This document shows, piece by piece, positions 45,465 through 56,997 of a DNA stretch of 64,000 nt. The notes under the pieces were generated by a model. That model worked only from the letters and a program-made list of their open reading frames with translations. It ran no database searches and had not been told where the DNA came from. The DNA is from Phragmites australis (Eukaryota; Streptophyta; Magnoliopsida; Poales; Poaceae): assembly GCF_958298935.1 (NCBI RefSeq), contig NC_084922.1, positions 14,634,501-14,698,500 of the forward strand, written 5' to 3'. Every line of letters begins with the position of its first letter. Positions within the stretch are counted from its first letter, which is position 1. A program made the position numbers and the translations under genes.

Positions 45465-47110
45465 CTGATGGGGCTTGGGGCCTCTCGGGTGCAGGAGCAG
45501 CATGAGTCCTAATGTCGCCCGGAGGGTCAAAGCTTTGCTATGTAGCCAAACTTTGCTTCGAAGCCACCAACAGTATCGTGGAGTACGAGGTCATTCTCTT
45601 AGGTCTCTGAAAGGCGAAGACCCTAGGAGCAAAGCGGGCCATAGTAAAGATGGACTCACAGTTGGTGGCATGCCAGGTAGACAAGACATAATAGTCAAAG
45701 AACTCGAAGCTGACCAGATACTTCTAGATGGTAGTACAAATGCAAGAGTACTTCACATGTTTTATGCTAAAGTCCATACCAGGGGGGACCAGGAGGTGGA
45801 TACCCTTGCTAAGGCTGCTGCTCAGGGCATTCCGTTATCATTTGAAGTCTTCTTCAAAGTCCTCAAGTCCCCAATGTCTGGACAAAATGAAGGGCCGGCT
45901 AACATCACCATGATAATAGAACAAGATTGGCGGGAACCTTTGGTAACATATTTGCGAAGGCAGGCACTGCCTGAAGATGATGTGGCAATGAAAAGGGCTT
46001 CCTGCAGAGCACAAAATTACCAAATCATTGACGGAGTCCTGTACAAAGGGGGAGTATGTGCGCCATTACTCCGGTGTGTGTCAAGGGCTGAAGGTATAAA
46101 CCTCATCAAGAAAATACATCAAGGATTGTGCGGATCTCACTTAGGACCAAGGGCCGTAGTAGTGAAAGTGTTCCACCAAGGCTTCTATTGGCCAATGATG
46201 ATTGCAGACGTGGAGACCTTGATCCACTTGTGTTCGGGATGCCAATGGATGGGACGACAGACGCACATTAAAAAATGTCCTATTCAGCCAATACCCCTAG
46301 TGTGGCCGCTAGCACGATGCGCAATCGATATTATTGGCCCTTTCCCTCAAGCATTAGGAGACCTTCGCTATGTTGTGGTAGCAATGGACTATTTCTCAAA
46401 GTGGCCCAAAGCTATACCATTGGCTCGCATCATGGCAAAGAACATTCAACGTTTCTTTTGGCTGAACATCATTTGCTGCTTTGGGGTCCCTCGAGAGGTA
46501 ACCCTCAATAATGGGACTTAGTTCAACTCAGCACTATTCAAGAACTTTTGCGATGGTCTGGGAACCAAGCTGTATTTCGCATCAGTAGGCCATCTGCAGT
46601 CTAATGGAGTAGTAGAGCGGGCTAACAGGGGAACATCAATGGCAGTAGCAAAACAATTGGTAGGATTGCCTAAAGGAAAATAAGTAGAGGAGCTGCTAAA
46701 GGTTCTATGGTCCCTTCGCACAATGCTTACCAGGTCAAAGAGCTTCACACCATTCTGCCTAATATTAGAAGAAGAAGAAATGACACTGGAGGAGGATCAA
46801 GTTAAGTCATTAAGGGTTATATTATTAGCCAACAACGGCGATGAAGAGGTGTTGAAGGATCTCATGGAGGAGACTCACCTTTTTGCGATCGCTAACTTTG
46901 CAAAGTTTCAAGAGGAGATTAGGCGTTGAGTTGATAAGAAAATCACAGGTGTAACCTATCGGCCTAGTGACCTAGTACTTCAGCTCAAACTAAACCATGA
47001 AACAGTAGGAAAGCTACAAACTAAGTGGGATGGTATGTTTGTCATAGTGGAATTCCGAAGACCAGGTTCGTACCACTTAGCCACCCTAGAGGTGAAGCAC
47101 TAAACCACAT
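45465..47110 (+). pseudogene. RNase H end and integrase of element C
   Basis: Second RNase H: DGAWG (Asp), IVEYEVILLGL (Glu) and VKMDSQLVACQ (Asp), with stops between. Then ARVLHMFYAKVHTRGDQEVD, LAKAAAQGIPLS, EQDWREPLVTYLRRQALPED, ASCRAQNYQIIDGVLYKGG. Integrase: a zinc finger with HQGLCGSHLG and HLCSGCQ, then WPLARCAIDIIGPFP (first Asp), VTLNNGT where the second Asp is Asn, a stop, SNGVVERANRG (Glu) and VEELLKVLWSLRTML. Frame 45475-46521 is open for 348 codons. The tail aligns to element B down to GGGGTGCAAGGTTTTTAACG (about 47257). Defective by the Asp change and stops. Confidence 0.85.
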
Positions 47111-47459
47111 GTGGAATGCGGACTCACTCCGCAAGTACTGGGTCTAAGGACCGGCCTTTGTGCAACATCGCAGGATAGGTAGGATTAGCCATGGCTTTTT
47201 ACTTTTCTATAAATTATATAACTCCAGAGCTATACTTTTTTCCTTGCAGGAGAAACCTCACTCTGGGGTGCAAGGTTTTTAACGAGGCACCTCCTATGTA
47301 ATTCCTAAGAGGAAATGAAAATTATTTCTCCAAAAAAGGAAATGTGCATTTGTGTTTCGATTAGCCAAAGGTGAAAGTGTAAGCACTCACCTATGCCTAA
47401 AACTGGATGAGCCTGAGGGCTTTGGAGGTTCAGGCCTAAGGGACAACAACAACAAAAGA

Positions 47460-48018
47460 CCTAAGGGTTCCGAATGATTGATGTCTAAGAACTCACCCAT
47501 AATAATCAAAGGTCAATACACACTTGAATGGGGTTGATCCTCCCGATAAGTCGCCCAGACCTAAGGGTTCTGAATGGCTGATGTCTAAGGACTCGTCCAT
47601 AATAATCAAAGGGTCGATACCCACTTGAATGGGATCGATCCTTCCGATAAGCCATCCGGACCTAAGGGTTTTAAAGGGCTGATGTCTAAGGACTCACCCA
47701 TAATAATCGAAGGGTTGGTACCCACTTGAATGGGGTCAATCCTTCCGATAAGCCAGCCAGACCTAAGGGTTCTAAAGGGCTGATGTCTAAGGACTTGTCC
47801 ATAATAATTGAAGGGTCAATACCCGCTTGAATAGGGTTGATCCTTCTGATAAGCCATCAACACCTAAGGGTTTAGAAGGGCCAATTTCTAAAGACTTGGC
47901 CACAATAACTGGGGGTCATTACCCACTCATAAGGGGACGACCCCTCCAATGAGCTATCCGGGCCTAAGGGTCCTGGGAGGGTTAAAGTCAAACAAATCCC
48001 ACATAACAAAAGAGGGTG
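47460..48018. repeat. Tandem array, five 100-101 bp units plus a partial (element C)
   Basis: Units start CCTAAGGGTT at 47460, 47560, 47661, 47762, 47863 and 47963 (partial). Core GGCTGATGTCTAAGGACT and CCATAATAATC, then ACCCACTTGAATGGG. No spacers, so not CRISPR. Homologous to the element B array. Confidence 0.9.
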
Positions 48019-48189
48019 CACCTTCACACATGGGCCTGATTTTTTTCCTAAAAAGCCAACTGAACCTAATGTTACAAACACTCAATAACTCAGAACGAAC
48101 GAAAGAGTACGCAGTTTCACGATGGATGCCAACCGAATTATGGACCATTATTGAACATAAATTATTACAACATTAAGGAGAGGCCGGGG

Positions 48190-51100
48190 GCCGGCCAAAG
48201 ATCCCGAAGGATCACGGGGAAAAATCTCCTTATACCTACGGCTGCATTCAGATTGAAAAGGGACGTCGTGCCTCACATCAAAAGGTGCTTTCGAATCCTT
48301 TTCCTATGTAGACAGGCTCTCAGATGAAGGCGACTTCGATGACAAAGACACAGCAAAGCCTTCGTTCATCACAACCTCATCTTCTTCAATAGGCTCCTCT
48401 TTTGGGGTAAGGAACTCGGTCGCAAAAAGATGTCAAGCTCTCCTGCGTTCTCGTCGAGCCCCTAAAACTGACCTGTCAAAGGCACTCCAAAATGCACGAG
48501 TCAAGCATCAGAGGCATCTTGAATGGCACTTCGCCAATGATAATAGTCTTTGAACTCCCCTTGCGGATACTAGCGCAGAAATGTTTGCCATGTTGCACAA
48601 CACATATAAAGACCTTCGTACTCCATCTCAAGAGGAATTTCATCCAAAACAACTCTCTTCGGGCTAGGCCCGATGACAATGTCTTCTCTTGCCTATAAAC
48701 AGGATGAGGACCATGTCCGGCTATTTGTGTGAAACGTTGAAAGACGCGAAGAGAACAAATAACCAACCCTAACGAAGAGTCATCTCATTAATAAGGGTTC
48801 ATATTACAAAAGACCACAAAAGATCCATATCCTTACAAAATCAGGGCACATGCTCTGGCCTACAACCTATCATATGACCTCATAAAGCATATTTGTGCAG
48901 CCAGGGTTACAAAGTCACACCTAGGCTTCACCAATATTAACCTCGCCACCTTAGATGCCTTCTATGGCATCTCCATCACACACTCCATCTGTTCCAATCA
49001 CCACTAAAGTCAAAGCGCCAGACCCAACATCCTGGGTGCTAGTGATGACTTCAGGTTGCCCACGGATACACCAGTACTTGTTGAAGAATACACGAGTGGT
49101 TGTCTTCACCCTGTGACTTGCAAACTTCAAAGTGGCTCTCGTTGGGAGCTTATAGTCTAGCATGCCAAAGGTCTCAACATGGTTGCAACCGACAATATTT
49201 AGAGCAGCCAAGGTATCCTTGATAGATACCCTAGTGCAAAAGTAACCAAAGTGGTGCACGCCAGTCTTCAAGAAAGACGTCGGCTCATTGATCCACTTGA
49301 GGGCACCTCAGAGTTCAGACCCAGCTGCAAAGGGGGAGTGTCAGTCAATCCCAACTAGATGAATACCTTAGACATTGCCTCAGAAATGGTGTAAGCAGTC
49401 TATGTGTGCTCGGACAACTTATTTTCCAAAGTTGCCTTCTGATGCTCGAGTGTCGCCTTCTCCTGCCCGAGGGTAGTGATGAGCTTCTCCTTTGTCGCAT
49501 TCTCTAGATCAAAGGAGGTGGCTAGCTTTTCTTGCTTCGCTTTCTGACCACAAGGGTTGCAGCATATTCAAGAACTAGCCCTTGCTCCCGCTCGAGGGCA
49601 GCCTCAATGTTGAGCCTCCTTCATTTTTCCTCTTCTTGAGCGGAGTCCAGAGCGCATTGCTGCTTCTTCTCCACCTCGAGGGCATCTTCAGAGGCATGCC
49701 ATTTTCCTTTTTCCACTTTGAGGGCACTTTCTGAGGCAAGCCAAGCTTGACACTCCTCCTCTATCATAGCCCGGAAGTCCTTAACCTCATCTTCGGCGTG
49801 ATAGTATCAGGTCCTAGCCTCGTCAAGCTGAGCCACTATGTGGCTAATGACAGTCCGAGCGCATGTTAGGATTGGATAAACGACACAAAAACGCAATGAA
49901 TCGTGAAGTCATACCTTCGTTTAAGCCATGAAAAGCTTACCAATCAGGTCATTAGGGGCATAATGAGTCACCATTGTCTCAGCTGCAATTTTGTCCAGCG
50001 ACTCACCAAGCGCAATGAGATCCTGATGCGTAGAGGGCCTAAAAAAGAAATCCCTATTGTTGAAACCCTATAAAGCGGAGGTACTGCCACTCAGTTGAGG
50101 AATCCTTCGGGTCCTCATCAATGATTTACCCTTCCCCAATCCTAGCATCGACGAAAAGGCATATGGGGAAATGGCATTCTCTAATGAACAAGCATAAGTA
50201 TAATATAAGACATAGTACATAAATCAAATAAGTGTACAAGAGAGGTACCCGAAGCATTTTCTCCACTCGCGTCCAGATGGGTATCACCTCCATCGCCAGA
50301 AGACCCTTTGGGATCTGCAATGGGGCTTTCGGCGTCTATGGCTGAACCTTCGACATCCGTGACAAAGTCTTCGGGGTCCAAAGTAGAGCTACTACGAGAC
50401 GCAATGGACCCTGCGGGGGCCACAGTGAGGGGTCAGTTTATGACATCCCCCTCTCTGATGCCCTCCTCGTCATCACCCCCGAAGTCAGAATCAAAGAGCC
50501 TATCACACACATCGTCCGTTGTGCGAGCACCCATACCAGTAGGAGTCAAGGACGTAAGAGGCACCATGGCGATGGCAGGCCAGCTGCGAGGTATGGGAGC
50601 CGAAGAGGTTGGTGTCGCATCCCCATCGCCAGTTACATTCAAAGGCAGGCCGCTAGAGCTATCACCATGTCCTTCGATGACAAGCATAATTTGTCGCTTC
50701 TTCGATCTTGGCTTATTGCATGATAGAACCACATCGGGGGGCCCTTCGCGTGACCACGAGAGGCGCAGTTCGAGGCCCATAGCACAAAGATGCACTTTCC
50801 ATGATGCGTTTCAAACTTCCACCCGCTACCTTCAACATCAATTCTTTGTGCTTGCCCTGAGTTTACGACCCAAGGAGAGCCTCTGCCTCTGCCACGATAT
50901 CCTCAATGCTCTGTACGATAAAAGGTAGGTAACCACAACATCCATAGAAAAGAAGGGGGATATTGAACGCATGAGGATACTTACTAGGTGCCCCTTCGAG
51001 ACGTATTTTAAAGATCTAAAGTTTGGTCGAAGATTCCTTGGGTGCTACTTCAAACTTCCAGCTGAAGGAGAGCAAACTAACCCTAGCTGCACAATACTCT

Positions 51101-51235
51101 TCAACAAGGTCGCGAAAGCCAAGATGCTTCACAACAAGTGTGACGGCCTTGAGCTTCATGTCGATCTCAGTACTCATCTCCATAGAGGGCCTCCTTTGAA
51201 ATAATATCTCCTTTTTTTCCGATGCAAGACAAACA
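48190..51235 (-). pseudogene. Antisense Transposase_28-like gene of element C, front missing
   Basis: On minus from 51235: KKEILFQRRPSMEM, KHLGFRDLVEEYCAARVS, FSWKFEVAPKES, an intron (50984-50912), then VAEAEALP.., NKPRSKKRQIMLVIEGHGDS, an acidic/Ser region (FGGDDEEGIREGDV..) and a second donor-like G/GTACCTCTC (about 50250). Then comes a coiled-coil region (about 49800-49400), VHHFGYFCTRVSIKDTLAAL and VFFNKYWCIRGQPEV (49260-49060), and a last part with RELFWMKFLLRWS.. and PKEEPIEED. Each block matches element B in order. The Transposase_28-like N-terminal part is cut away at the junction with element G. Stops and frame changes are frequent. Confidence 0.7.
50912..50984 (-). other. Putative intron in antisense gene (C)
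   Basis: Donor GTAAGTATCC and acceptor ATCGTACAG on minus, 73 bp. It has the same position relative to flanking blocks as 14448-14516, and the donors share TRAGTATC. Confidence 0.6.
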
Positions 51236-51373
51236 TGACGTAGGGTTATTATCCTCATGGAGGCTCCAATATGTATAAAAATCACTGTGTGTTTCCCTTG
51301 TGATTCGTCTACTCAAAGCATCCCCCTATTCTTTAACAAGTTCAATAGATCAGCGATTTACCAATCGTCGACA
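51236..51373 (+). repeat. LTR 3' fragment of element G
   Basis: TAGGGTTATTATCCTC.. to AATCGTCGACA. It aligns with the last 140 bases of the element D LTR and is directly joined to the antisense gene of element C. Confidence 0.75.
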
Positions 51374-51392
51374 GGTGGCATCGTCCGTGGGG
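51374..51392 (+). promoter_or_regulatory. Primer-binding site of element G
   Basis: GGTGGCATCGTCCGTGGGG right after the LTR end, the same site type as elements C and E. Confidence 0.65.
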
Positions 51393-51395
51393 ATC

Positions 51396-52500
51396 ATGAC
51401 AAAAGGCGTTGAAAAGTATACACATGGCATACCGTCGACATCGCCTAAAGCTTCGCTGAAAATTAGTTTTTCAGATAAGGGGTTCTACGATAACTTTACC
51501 GCCCTTCCCAACAAACCGGTGATCAATCAGGTAGATTTTAGCGGCGAACTTTCTAGTGACAATTCAAGCAACGAGGTAAGTCAATTTATAGATAAATGTG
51601 CCAAAGATTATGGTATCGAGTTCAAACCACTTGGTTGCCAAGACAACTATGGATGTCTGATTCATAGTAAGTCAGGATCAATCCCCGCATTCTCTACCAA
51701 CATGGATTGTCAATATTCCAATCTAGAGCAATATGATGAAACATCTATGATGGATCTAGACACCTCCTCCAACGGAGGTTACCCCTAAGAAGTTTTCGCT
51801 ATCGGAAACGAGGGAGATGATCTGGCTCATCATGACAACGACCCTGCAAATGCTCAGGGTACTCTGGCCACAGCGGCTAGCATGAGTTTGTCCGACACTT
51901 CATCAGCACCTAGAATACTATCCCAAGATTAGTGACCATGACATTATCGAGGCATTCACTCAAGGGGTTAAGAGTCGGTGTTGCACTGAAGATATCGCCC
52001 AAAAGGAGTCTGAGACGGTTAAGGAGCTCATGCAGATTGTTGATAAGTCTATCGGGGCCGAGGATGCATTCCTTTACATCAAGGAAAAGACTCAGGGCTC
52101 AAGCGTCCTCAACCCGGTACGAAGTTTATAGCAGATTTGTCTGATGTTAGTCCTGACTAGCGCTTTGATCATTCTTGGTGCAGAAGCTTTACACCAGGTT
52201 CTAGTGAATGTGACGGGAAGCCGTGGGGCGACTTCCATAAAACCAACAACCATAACATCTTCGAATGCCACCTCTGAAAAAAGTTGGTCAAGGCGGAAGT
52301 CAAAAAAGCGGCCAAGCGAAAGAAGGTCTAGGTCGCGACCCAAAGCTGGGGCTCCGACTCGGATGATAGCAGGGATGACATGGACACGATGTCTTTCTAG
52401 CCAGGCGAGAGTACGATGGACCACATGTTCAGTGGTTCTACGTCCTACGAGTCCAAGCGGTAGTACAAGACAGTGGGTAGATAAGTCCTAGCTGCTATTC
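51396..52500 (+). pseudogene. gag of element G, shortened
   Basis: Starts MTKGVEKYTHGIPSTSPK. Open to 51788 with an N-terminal region I cannot assign beyond position. Then a break, a run of HDIIEAFTQGVKSRCC, ESETVKELMQIVDKSIGAED (about 51945-52070), and a basic patch (KKRPSERRSRSRPK, 52300-52345). The capsid core seen in elements C and E is largely missing between 51790 and 51940, suggesting an internal deletion. No zinc knuckle found. Confidence 0.65.
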
Positions 52501-52517
52501 CAAAGGGTCATCAAGCC

Positions 52518-53036
52518 GTGAAGTGGTCAGACACAGAAATCTCTTTCAGCCAAGAAAACTGCTCTGATAATTTCGTACGGCTAGGCTGCTTTCTGATAGT
52601 GGTCGAGCCTACGATAAACAATTGCAGGGTAACCCGAGTCCTTATCGATGGTGGAAGTTCCTTAAATATTCTATTCGCTAGTGCACTCAGAGGGATGCAA
52701 ATCTCATGGTCTGCAATCAAACCAATTACTTAAGCCTTCCATGGTATAGTACTTGGATCTTCAGTCACTCATTGGCCAGATATCACTACCCGTTACCTTT
52801 GGGAAGCCCAGCAATTTCCGAATAGAAAAAATCCTATTTGATGTGGTCGATTTCGAGACGACATATAATGCCATCTTAGAAAGATCTACTCTTGCCAAAT
52901 TCATAGCAGTCACGCACTACGCTTACCAGTGCATGAAGTTCCCAGGACCCAATAAAGCAATCACCATCCAAGGTTGCACAAAAATAGGCTTACGCTATGA
53001 CAAACGAAGTTTAGATATGGCCACATAACATCAACC
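52518..53036 (+). pseudogene. Protease region of element G
   Basis: WSDTEISFSQENC, VVEPTINNCRVTRVLIDGGSS with the active-site Asp (about 52638-52661), a stop near 52731 and a frame change, then LPVTFGKPSNFRIEKILFDV, TTYNAILERSTLAKF and HYAYQCMKFPGPN. Matches the PR/RT link of Tat elements. Confidence 0.75.
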
Positions 53037-53129
53037 CGACAATGAGACGAAGGACTCCAGGTCAAAGTCCATTGTGAATTCTCACGACAAAGTCAAATCA
53101 CTTCCTTTGGATCCAACAGAGCTATCCAA

Positions 53130-54920
53130 GACCGTCTGGATCAGTTCTAAACTGATTCCAAATAGGAACTTGCGCTCATCACTTTCCTCCGGGAAAACGC
53201 TAACATGTTTGCTTGGCAACCATCAGACATGCCCAGTATCCTCAGGGAAGTGATTGAGAATAAATTAGCTATCTGAACCGATGGAAAGCCAGTTAAATAG
53301 AAACTCCAATGGTTCGCACCTGATTGAAAAGAAGCTATTAAAGAGGAAATTGAAAGGCTCTCTAAGGCAAGCTTTATTTGAGAAGTGGATCACCTCAGGT
53401 GGTTTGCAAAGCTTGTTATGATAAAAAAAATCAAACGCTAAATAGCGAATGTGTGTCGATTTCATGGACCTAAGCAAAGCCTGCCCTAAGGACACTTTTC
53501 ATCTACCACGAATAGATCAGATAGTTGATTGTGACTATCTAAGCCTTCTTGATGCTTATTCTGGTTATCACCAGATTAGCATGAATACAAAAGATGAGGA
53601 GAAAAGCTCCTTTATTACCCTGATTGCACCTCCTTTATTACCCTATTTGGGGTCTACTGCTATATTAAAATGCCCTTCGGATTGAAAAATGATGGTGCCA
53701 CATACCAATGAGAAATGCAAATAACACTACATGATTAGATCGGTCGAAACGTAAAGGCCTACGTCGATGATCTCGTTGTCAAAACCAAAAAGAAGGAAAT
53801 TTTCATCTCTGATCAATGCACGTTGGGAGTTGATACAGGGAAATTGCTCGGATATCTAGTGTCTTACTGGGGAATAGAAGTCAATCTCAAAAAGGTCAAA
53901 GCTATCAAAGAGAAGCAACCACCCAAGTCGGTGCGAGAAGTTCAAAGAGTAACCAGATGCATGGCAGCCCTTAGTCGATTTATTTCTCAACTCGGAGATC
54001 GAGGACTTCCCTTCTTCAAGTTGTTAAGACAACATGACAAGTTTGAGTTGTCAAAAGAAGAAGATGAGGCATTAAACAATTTAAAGAGGTATCTTTCTTC
54101 TCGCATTTGTTAGTCGCTCCCAATCCTAATAAAGATTTACTCTTATACATCATGGCCAGACCATGAGCTGTAACATGGGTATTAGAGATGGAAAGGGAAG
54201 TGCAAGAGAAGTGAGAGAAGAGCTAGCGACTGGTGTACTACATCACTAAAGTACTCCACAGTCATAAAGAATGCTATCCGCACGTACAAAATTCTTATAT
54301 GCGGTAATGATGGCTTCTCATAAGTTATGACATTACTTCTAAGCTCATAAGATCACCATACCATCAATATTCCCATTAGGCGTGATCCAACACAACAAAT
54401 ATGCAATCGGCCAAATTGCCAAGTGGTCAATTAAACTTGGAGAATTCGATGTCCATTTTGTGCCTCAAAGAACAATCAAGTCACAAGCACTTGCTGACTT
54501 CGTCGCCGAATGGACAGAACCAGATCAACCCCAGGATGACTGCAACAATCTATTGGATTTATGGACTTTATTCTTTGACAGATCACTCATGCTTCAAGGC
54601 ACGGGGGTTGGGATTATATTGATTTCTCCAACAGGAGAAAGCCTGCAATACATCTCTTAGATCGATTTTTCGGCTACAAATAATGTAGCCGAATATGAGG
54701 GTATGCTCGTCGAACTCTAAGTAGCTTCTATTCTTAGCATCCGCTGCCTGCTTGTGAAAGGGGATTCACAGTTTGTGGTGAAGCAAGTTAGCAAGGAGTA
54801 TCAAACTTCAGATAAAACCATGACAGACTACCTAGTAGAGGTGAGGATGCTGGAAAAGAAATTTGTCGAACTCGATGTTAAGTATATCCTAATTAAGGAA
54901 GGATAATTGTCTTGCTAATA
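53130..54920 (+). pseudogene. Reverse transcriptase and RNase H of element G
   Basis: Link segment (NANMFAWQPSDMP, about 53195), FMDLSKACPKDTFHLPRIDQ, YLSLLDAYSGYHQISM, a 23 bp tandem duplication at about 53611-53656 that disrupts the next motif, MPFGLKNDGATYQ, YVDDLVVKT (about 53757) and LLGYLVSYWGIEVN. Two RNase H parts follow: KYAIGQIAKWSIKLGEFDVH.. with QALADFVAEWTEP, then LFFDRSLMLQGTGVGIILIS, NNVAEYEGMLVEL (Glu) and LVKGDSQFVVKQVSKEY (Asp). The first acid of the second RNase H is retained (FFDR), but the following Gly is Arg. Several stops. Confidence 0.85.
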
Positions 54921-55019
54921 GTCTTGCCCGCACGACTTCCTCATAGTTTCCAGGACAACCCGGGATTTTCATATAGAAACTCTCGAAGCCGTCTGTGAAA
55001 TCATCCTAAAACGTAACCA

Positions 55020-56669
55020 AAGGAGTGGTGGTCTATGAGACTTATAACCAGTTTGAGGTCTTGCCAGTGCTTGATGCCCTAAAGGGAGTCGCAGGGGAAC
55101 TCGTGGCTTAGCTCCAAAGCGAAGTTTCATGGATGACTACAATCCACAAGTACTTTCAAGATCAAGTTGTTCCTGAGCAGGAAGCACTAATCGAGCAATT
55201 TTCTCGTCGATCCAAGATGTATACCTTGGTGGATGGCGTTCTTTATCGAAAAGGCACTTACAGAGTACTCATAAAATGCATCTCTCAGAAGTAGGGTAGA
55301 GAACTACTCGATAAAATCCATGAAGGGGGTGTGTGAAGCTCACGCTTCCTTCTGAACCTGGTCAAAAAGGCTTTTAGACAAGGTTTCTATTGGCCTATGG
55401 CTCTCTATGATGCAAGCGAGTTGGTAAAAAAAAAATATGCAAGCTGTCAATTTCACGGCAGAAGAGTACATCAACCCACTCAAGCCTTATAAACGATCCC
55501 TTTCTTGTGGCTATTCACAAGGGCTGGATATTCTGGGGCCCTTTCCAGTAGCACCTGGAGGCTTAAGTTCCTATTCGTTGCAATTGACACCTTTATCAAG
55601 TGGATTGAAGTGGAGCCAGTTGGAAAAATCACATCTGCGACTGCCAAGAAATTTATCATGAAAAACGTCATGACAAGATTTGGCGTCATGAGTAGAATCA
55701 ACATCGACAATGGCACTCAATTATCCAACACGACGTTCATCGATTATTGCAAACAACTCGGCACTACAGTCTACTTTGCGTCAGTAGCACACCCATAAAG
55801 CAATGGATAGGTCGAGCATGCAAATGGCCGAGTACTTCAGGGAATCAAAACCCGCATCTTCAGGGCCTGTTTGTTTGAGCTTCTGCTTTTGAGATTTTCT
55901 GAAAAGCTGTGCTTTTGGCTTGTCTGAAAAACTGCTTTTGGAAATAGGCTGTTGGCTTTTAGAACAAATTTTTGGCTTCTCAGCACATAGCTTCTCAGAA
56001 AAGTGTATCTCAGCGAGCTTCTTAGCTTTAGTTTATTTTCCTCAGAAGTAGGCTTCTGGCTTCTCCAGAAACCATTTCTCCAGAATCCTGTTTGTTCTGA
56101 CTTCTGGCTTCTGGCTTCTGCGAGTAGCAGAAGCAGAACCAAAAGCAAGAAACAAACAGGGCCTCAATCACTTATCCACCTACGCTAAAGCCTGAGCTTC
56201 TGAGTTAACTAATGTACCCTAGGCACTTCGAATAACGTCTAGTAGGGTGATGGGTGAAATGCCTTTCTTCGTTATCTATGGGGCTAAAGCAATGTTGCCC
56301 AACGAACTAAAGATCAAGTCTCCTTGAGTCGAGTTATATGCTGATAAGGATGAAGTCCCAAGAAGAAAAGATTACCTCAATGCTCTTGAAGAAAAAAGGA
56401 CACAAGTGTTGATAAGATCAGCACGGTACCAACAAGCTCTTTGATGCTACCACAACCAGAACATATGTAAAAGATCTTCAAACCCAGTGATCTGGCTCTA
56501 TATTTTGTACAAAGCCAAAAAAAATAGCAATAAGCTATCTCCGAAGTGGGAAGGTCGTTATAGGGTGGTTGAATCCAATCGACTAGGGTCGTATAGGATA
56601 GCTATGGAAGATGGTCAGGTTCTTAAAAACTCTTGGAATATCGACCAACTTCATAAGTTATATGTGTAA
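55020..56669 (+). pseudogene. Integrase of element G, split by a MITE
   Basis: A degraded N-terminal zinc region (55150-55430), then AEEYINPLKPYKRS, QGLDILGPFPVAPGG (first Asp), DTFIKWIEVEPVG, SRINIDNGTQLSNT (second Asp), LGTTVYFASVAHP, a stop, VEHANGRVL with the Glu region, then GIKTRIF. The MITE (55863-56163) interrupts here, and the frame resumes NHLSTYAKA.. After further breaks come LSPKWEGRYRVVESNRLGSY and KNSWNIDQLHKLYV ending at 56667. Apart from the insertion and about five stops the catalytic residues are present. Confidence 0.85.
55863..56163. mobile_element. Tourist-like MITE in the integrase of element G
   Basis: 301 bp with terminal repeats GGGCCTGTTTGTTT and AAACAAACAGGGCC (one mismatch as inverted copies), flanked by TCA on both sides (55860-55862, 56164-56166). 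Removing it with one TCA restores the integrase reading RIF/NHL. No coding capacity. The GGGCCTGTTTG end and 3 bp TSD fit PIF/Harbinger-derived MITEs; TCA is not the usual TWA. Confidence 0.85.
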
Positions 56670-56997
56670 ATACTTAGAAAACATTTGGTAATATTGATAT
56701 CATATTATTGATATATACCTTTTCGCCTATCTTTGAACGAATACCTTTAAAAACTGAGATAAGTTGCAATTCAGGAACTTATACCCACACACACACTCGA
56801 TTTTTTGCACTGCCCATCCGGAAATCATTTCCCAATAGCCAGTCGGGGGCTTCATACATATTAGGAGTACAAAACTTGTCATACAAATCTTTTTCTTATT
56901 GAGAAGGGAATAATTTTTCTTTTAGGGATTACAGAGGACGTTATTGCCGAAAACTCAAATGTTTCCCACTTGGAATCGAGTCTAAGGTTGTCGCGGG

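Larger units (their letters stand above)
33927..51235 (+). mobile_element. Grande-like Ty3/Gypsy element C, interrupted by J, 3' end missing
   Basis: Order: 5' LTR, PBS, gag, protease, RT, RNase H (interrupted by J), integrase, tandem array (about 100 bp units) and antisense gene on minus. Same family as element B by LTR, repeat array and antisense gene. The right end is an abrupt join to an LTR fragment of element G within the antisense gene, so the gene front and 3' LTR are lost. It inserted into element D; GGCGT (33922-33926) would be the target duplicate, but the other side is gone. Confidence 0.8.

Noticed and set aside
47460..48018. Regular repeats that could be taken for a CRISPR array
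   Set aside because: The 100 bp units are directly adjacent with no unique spacers, lie inside a plant retroelement and match the array in B.
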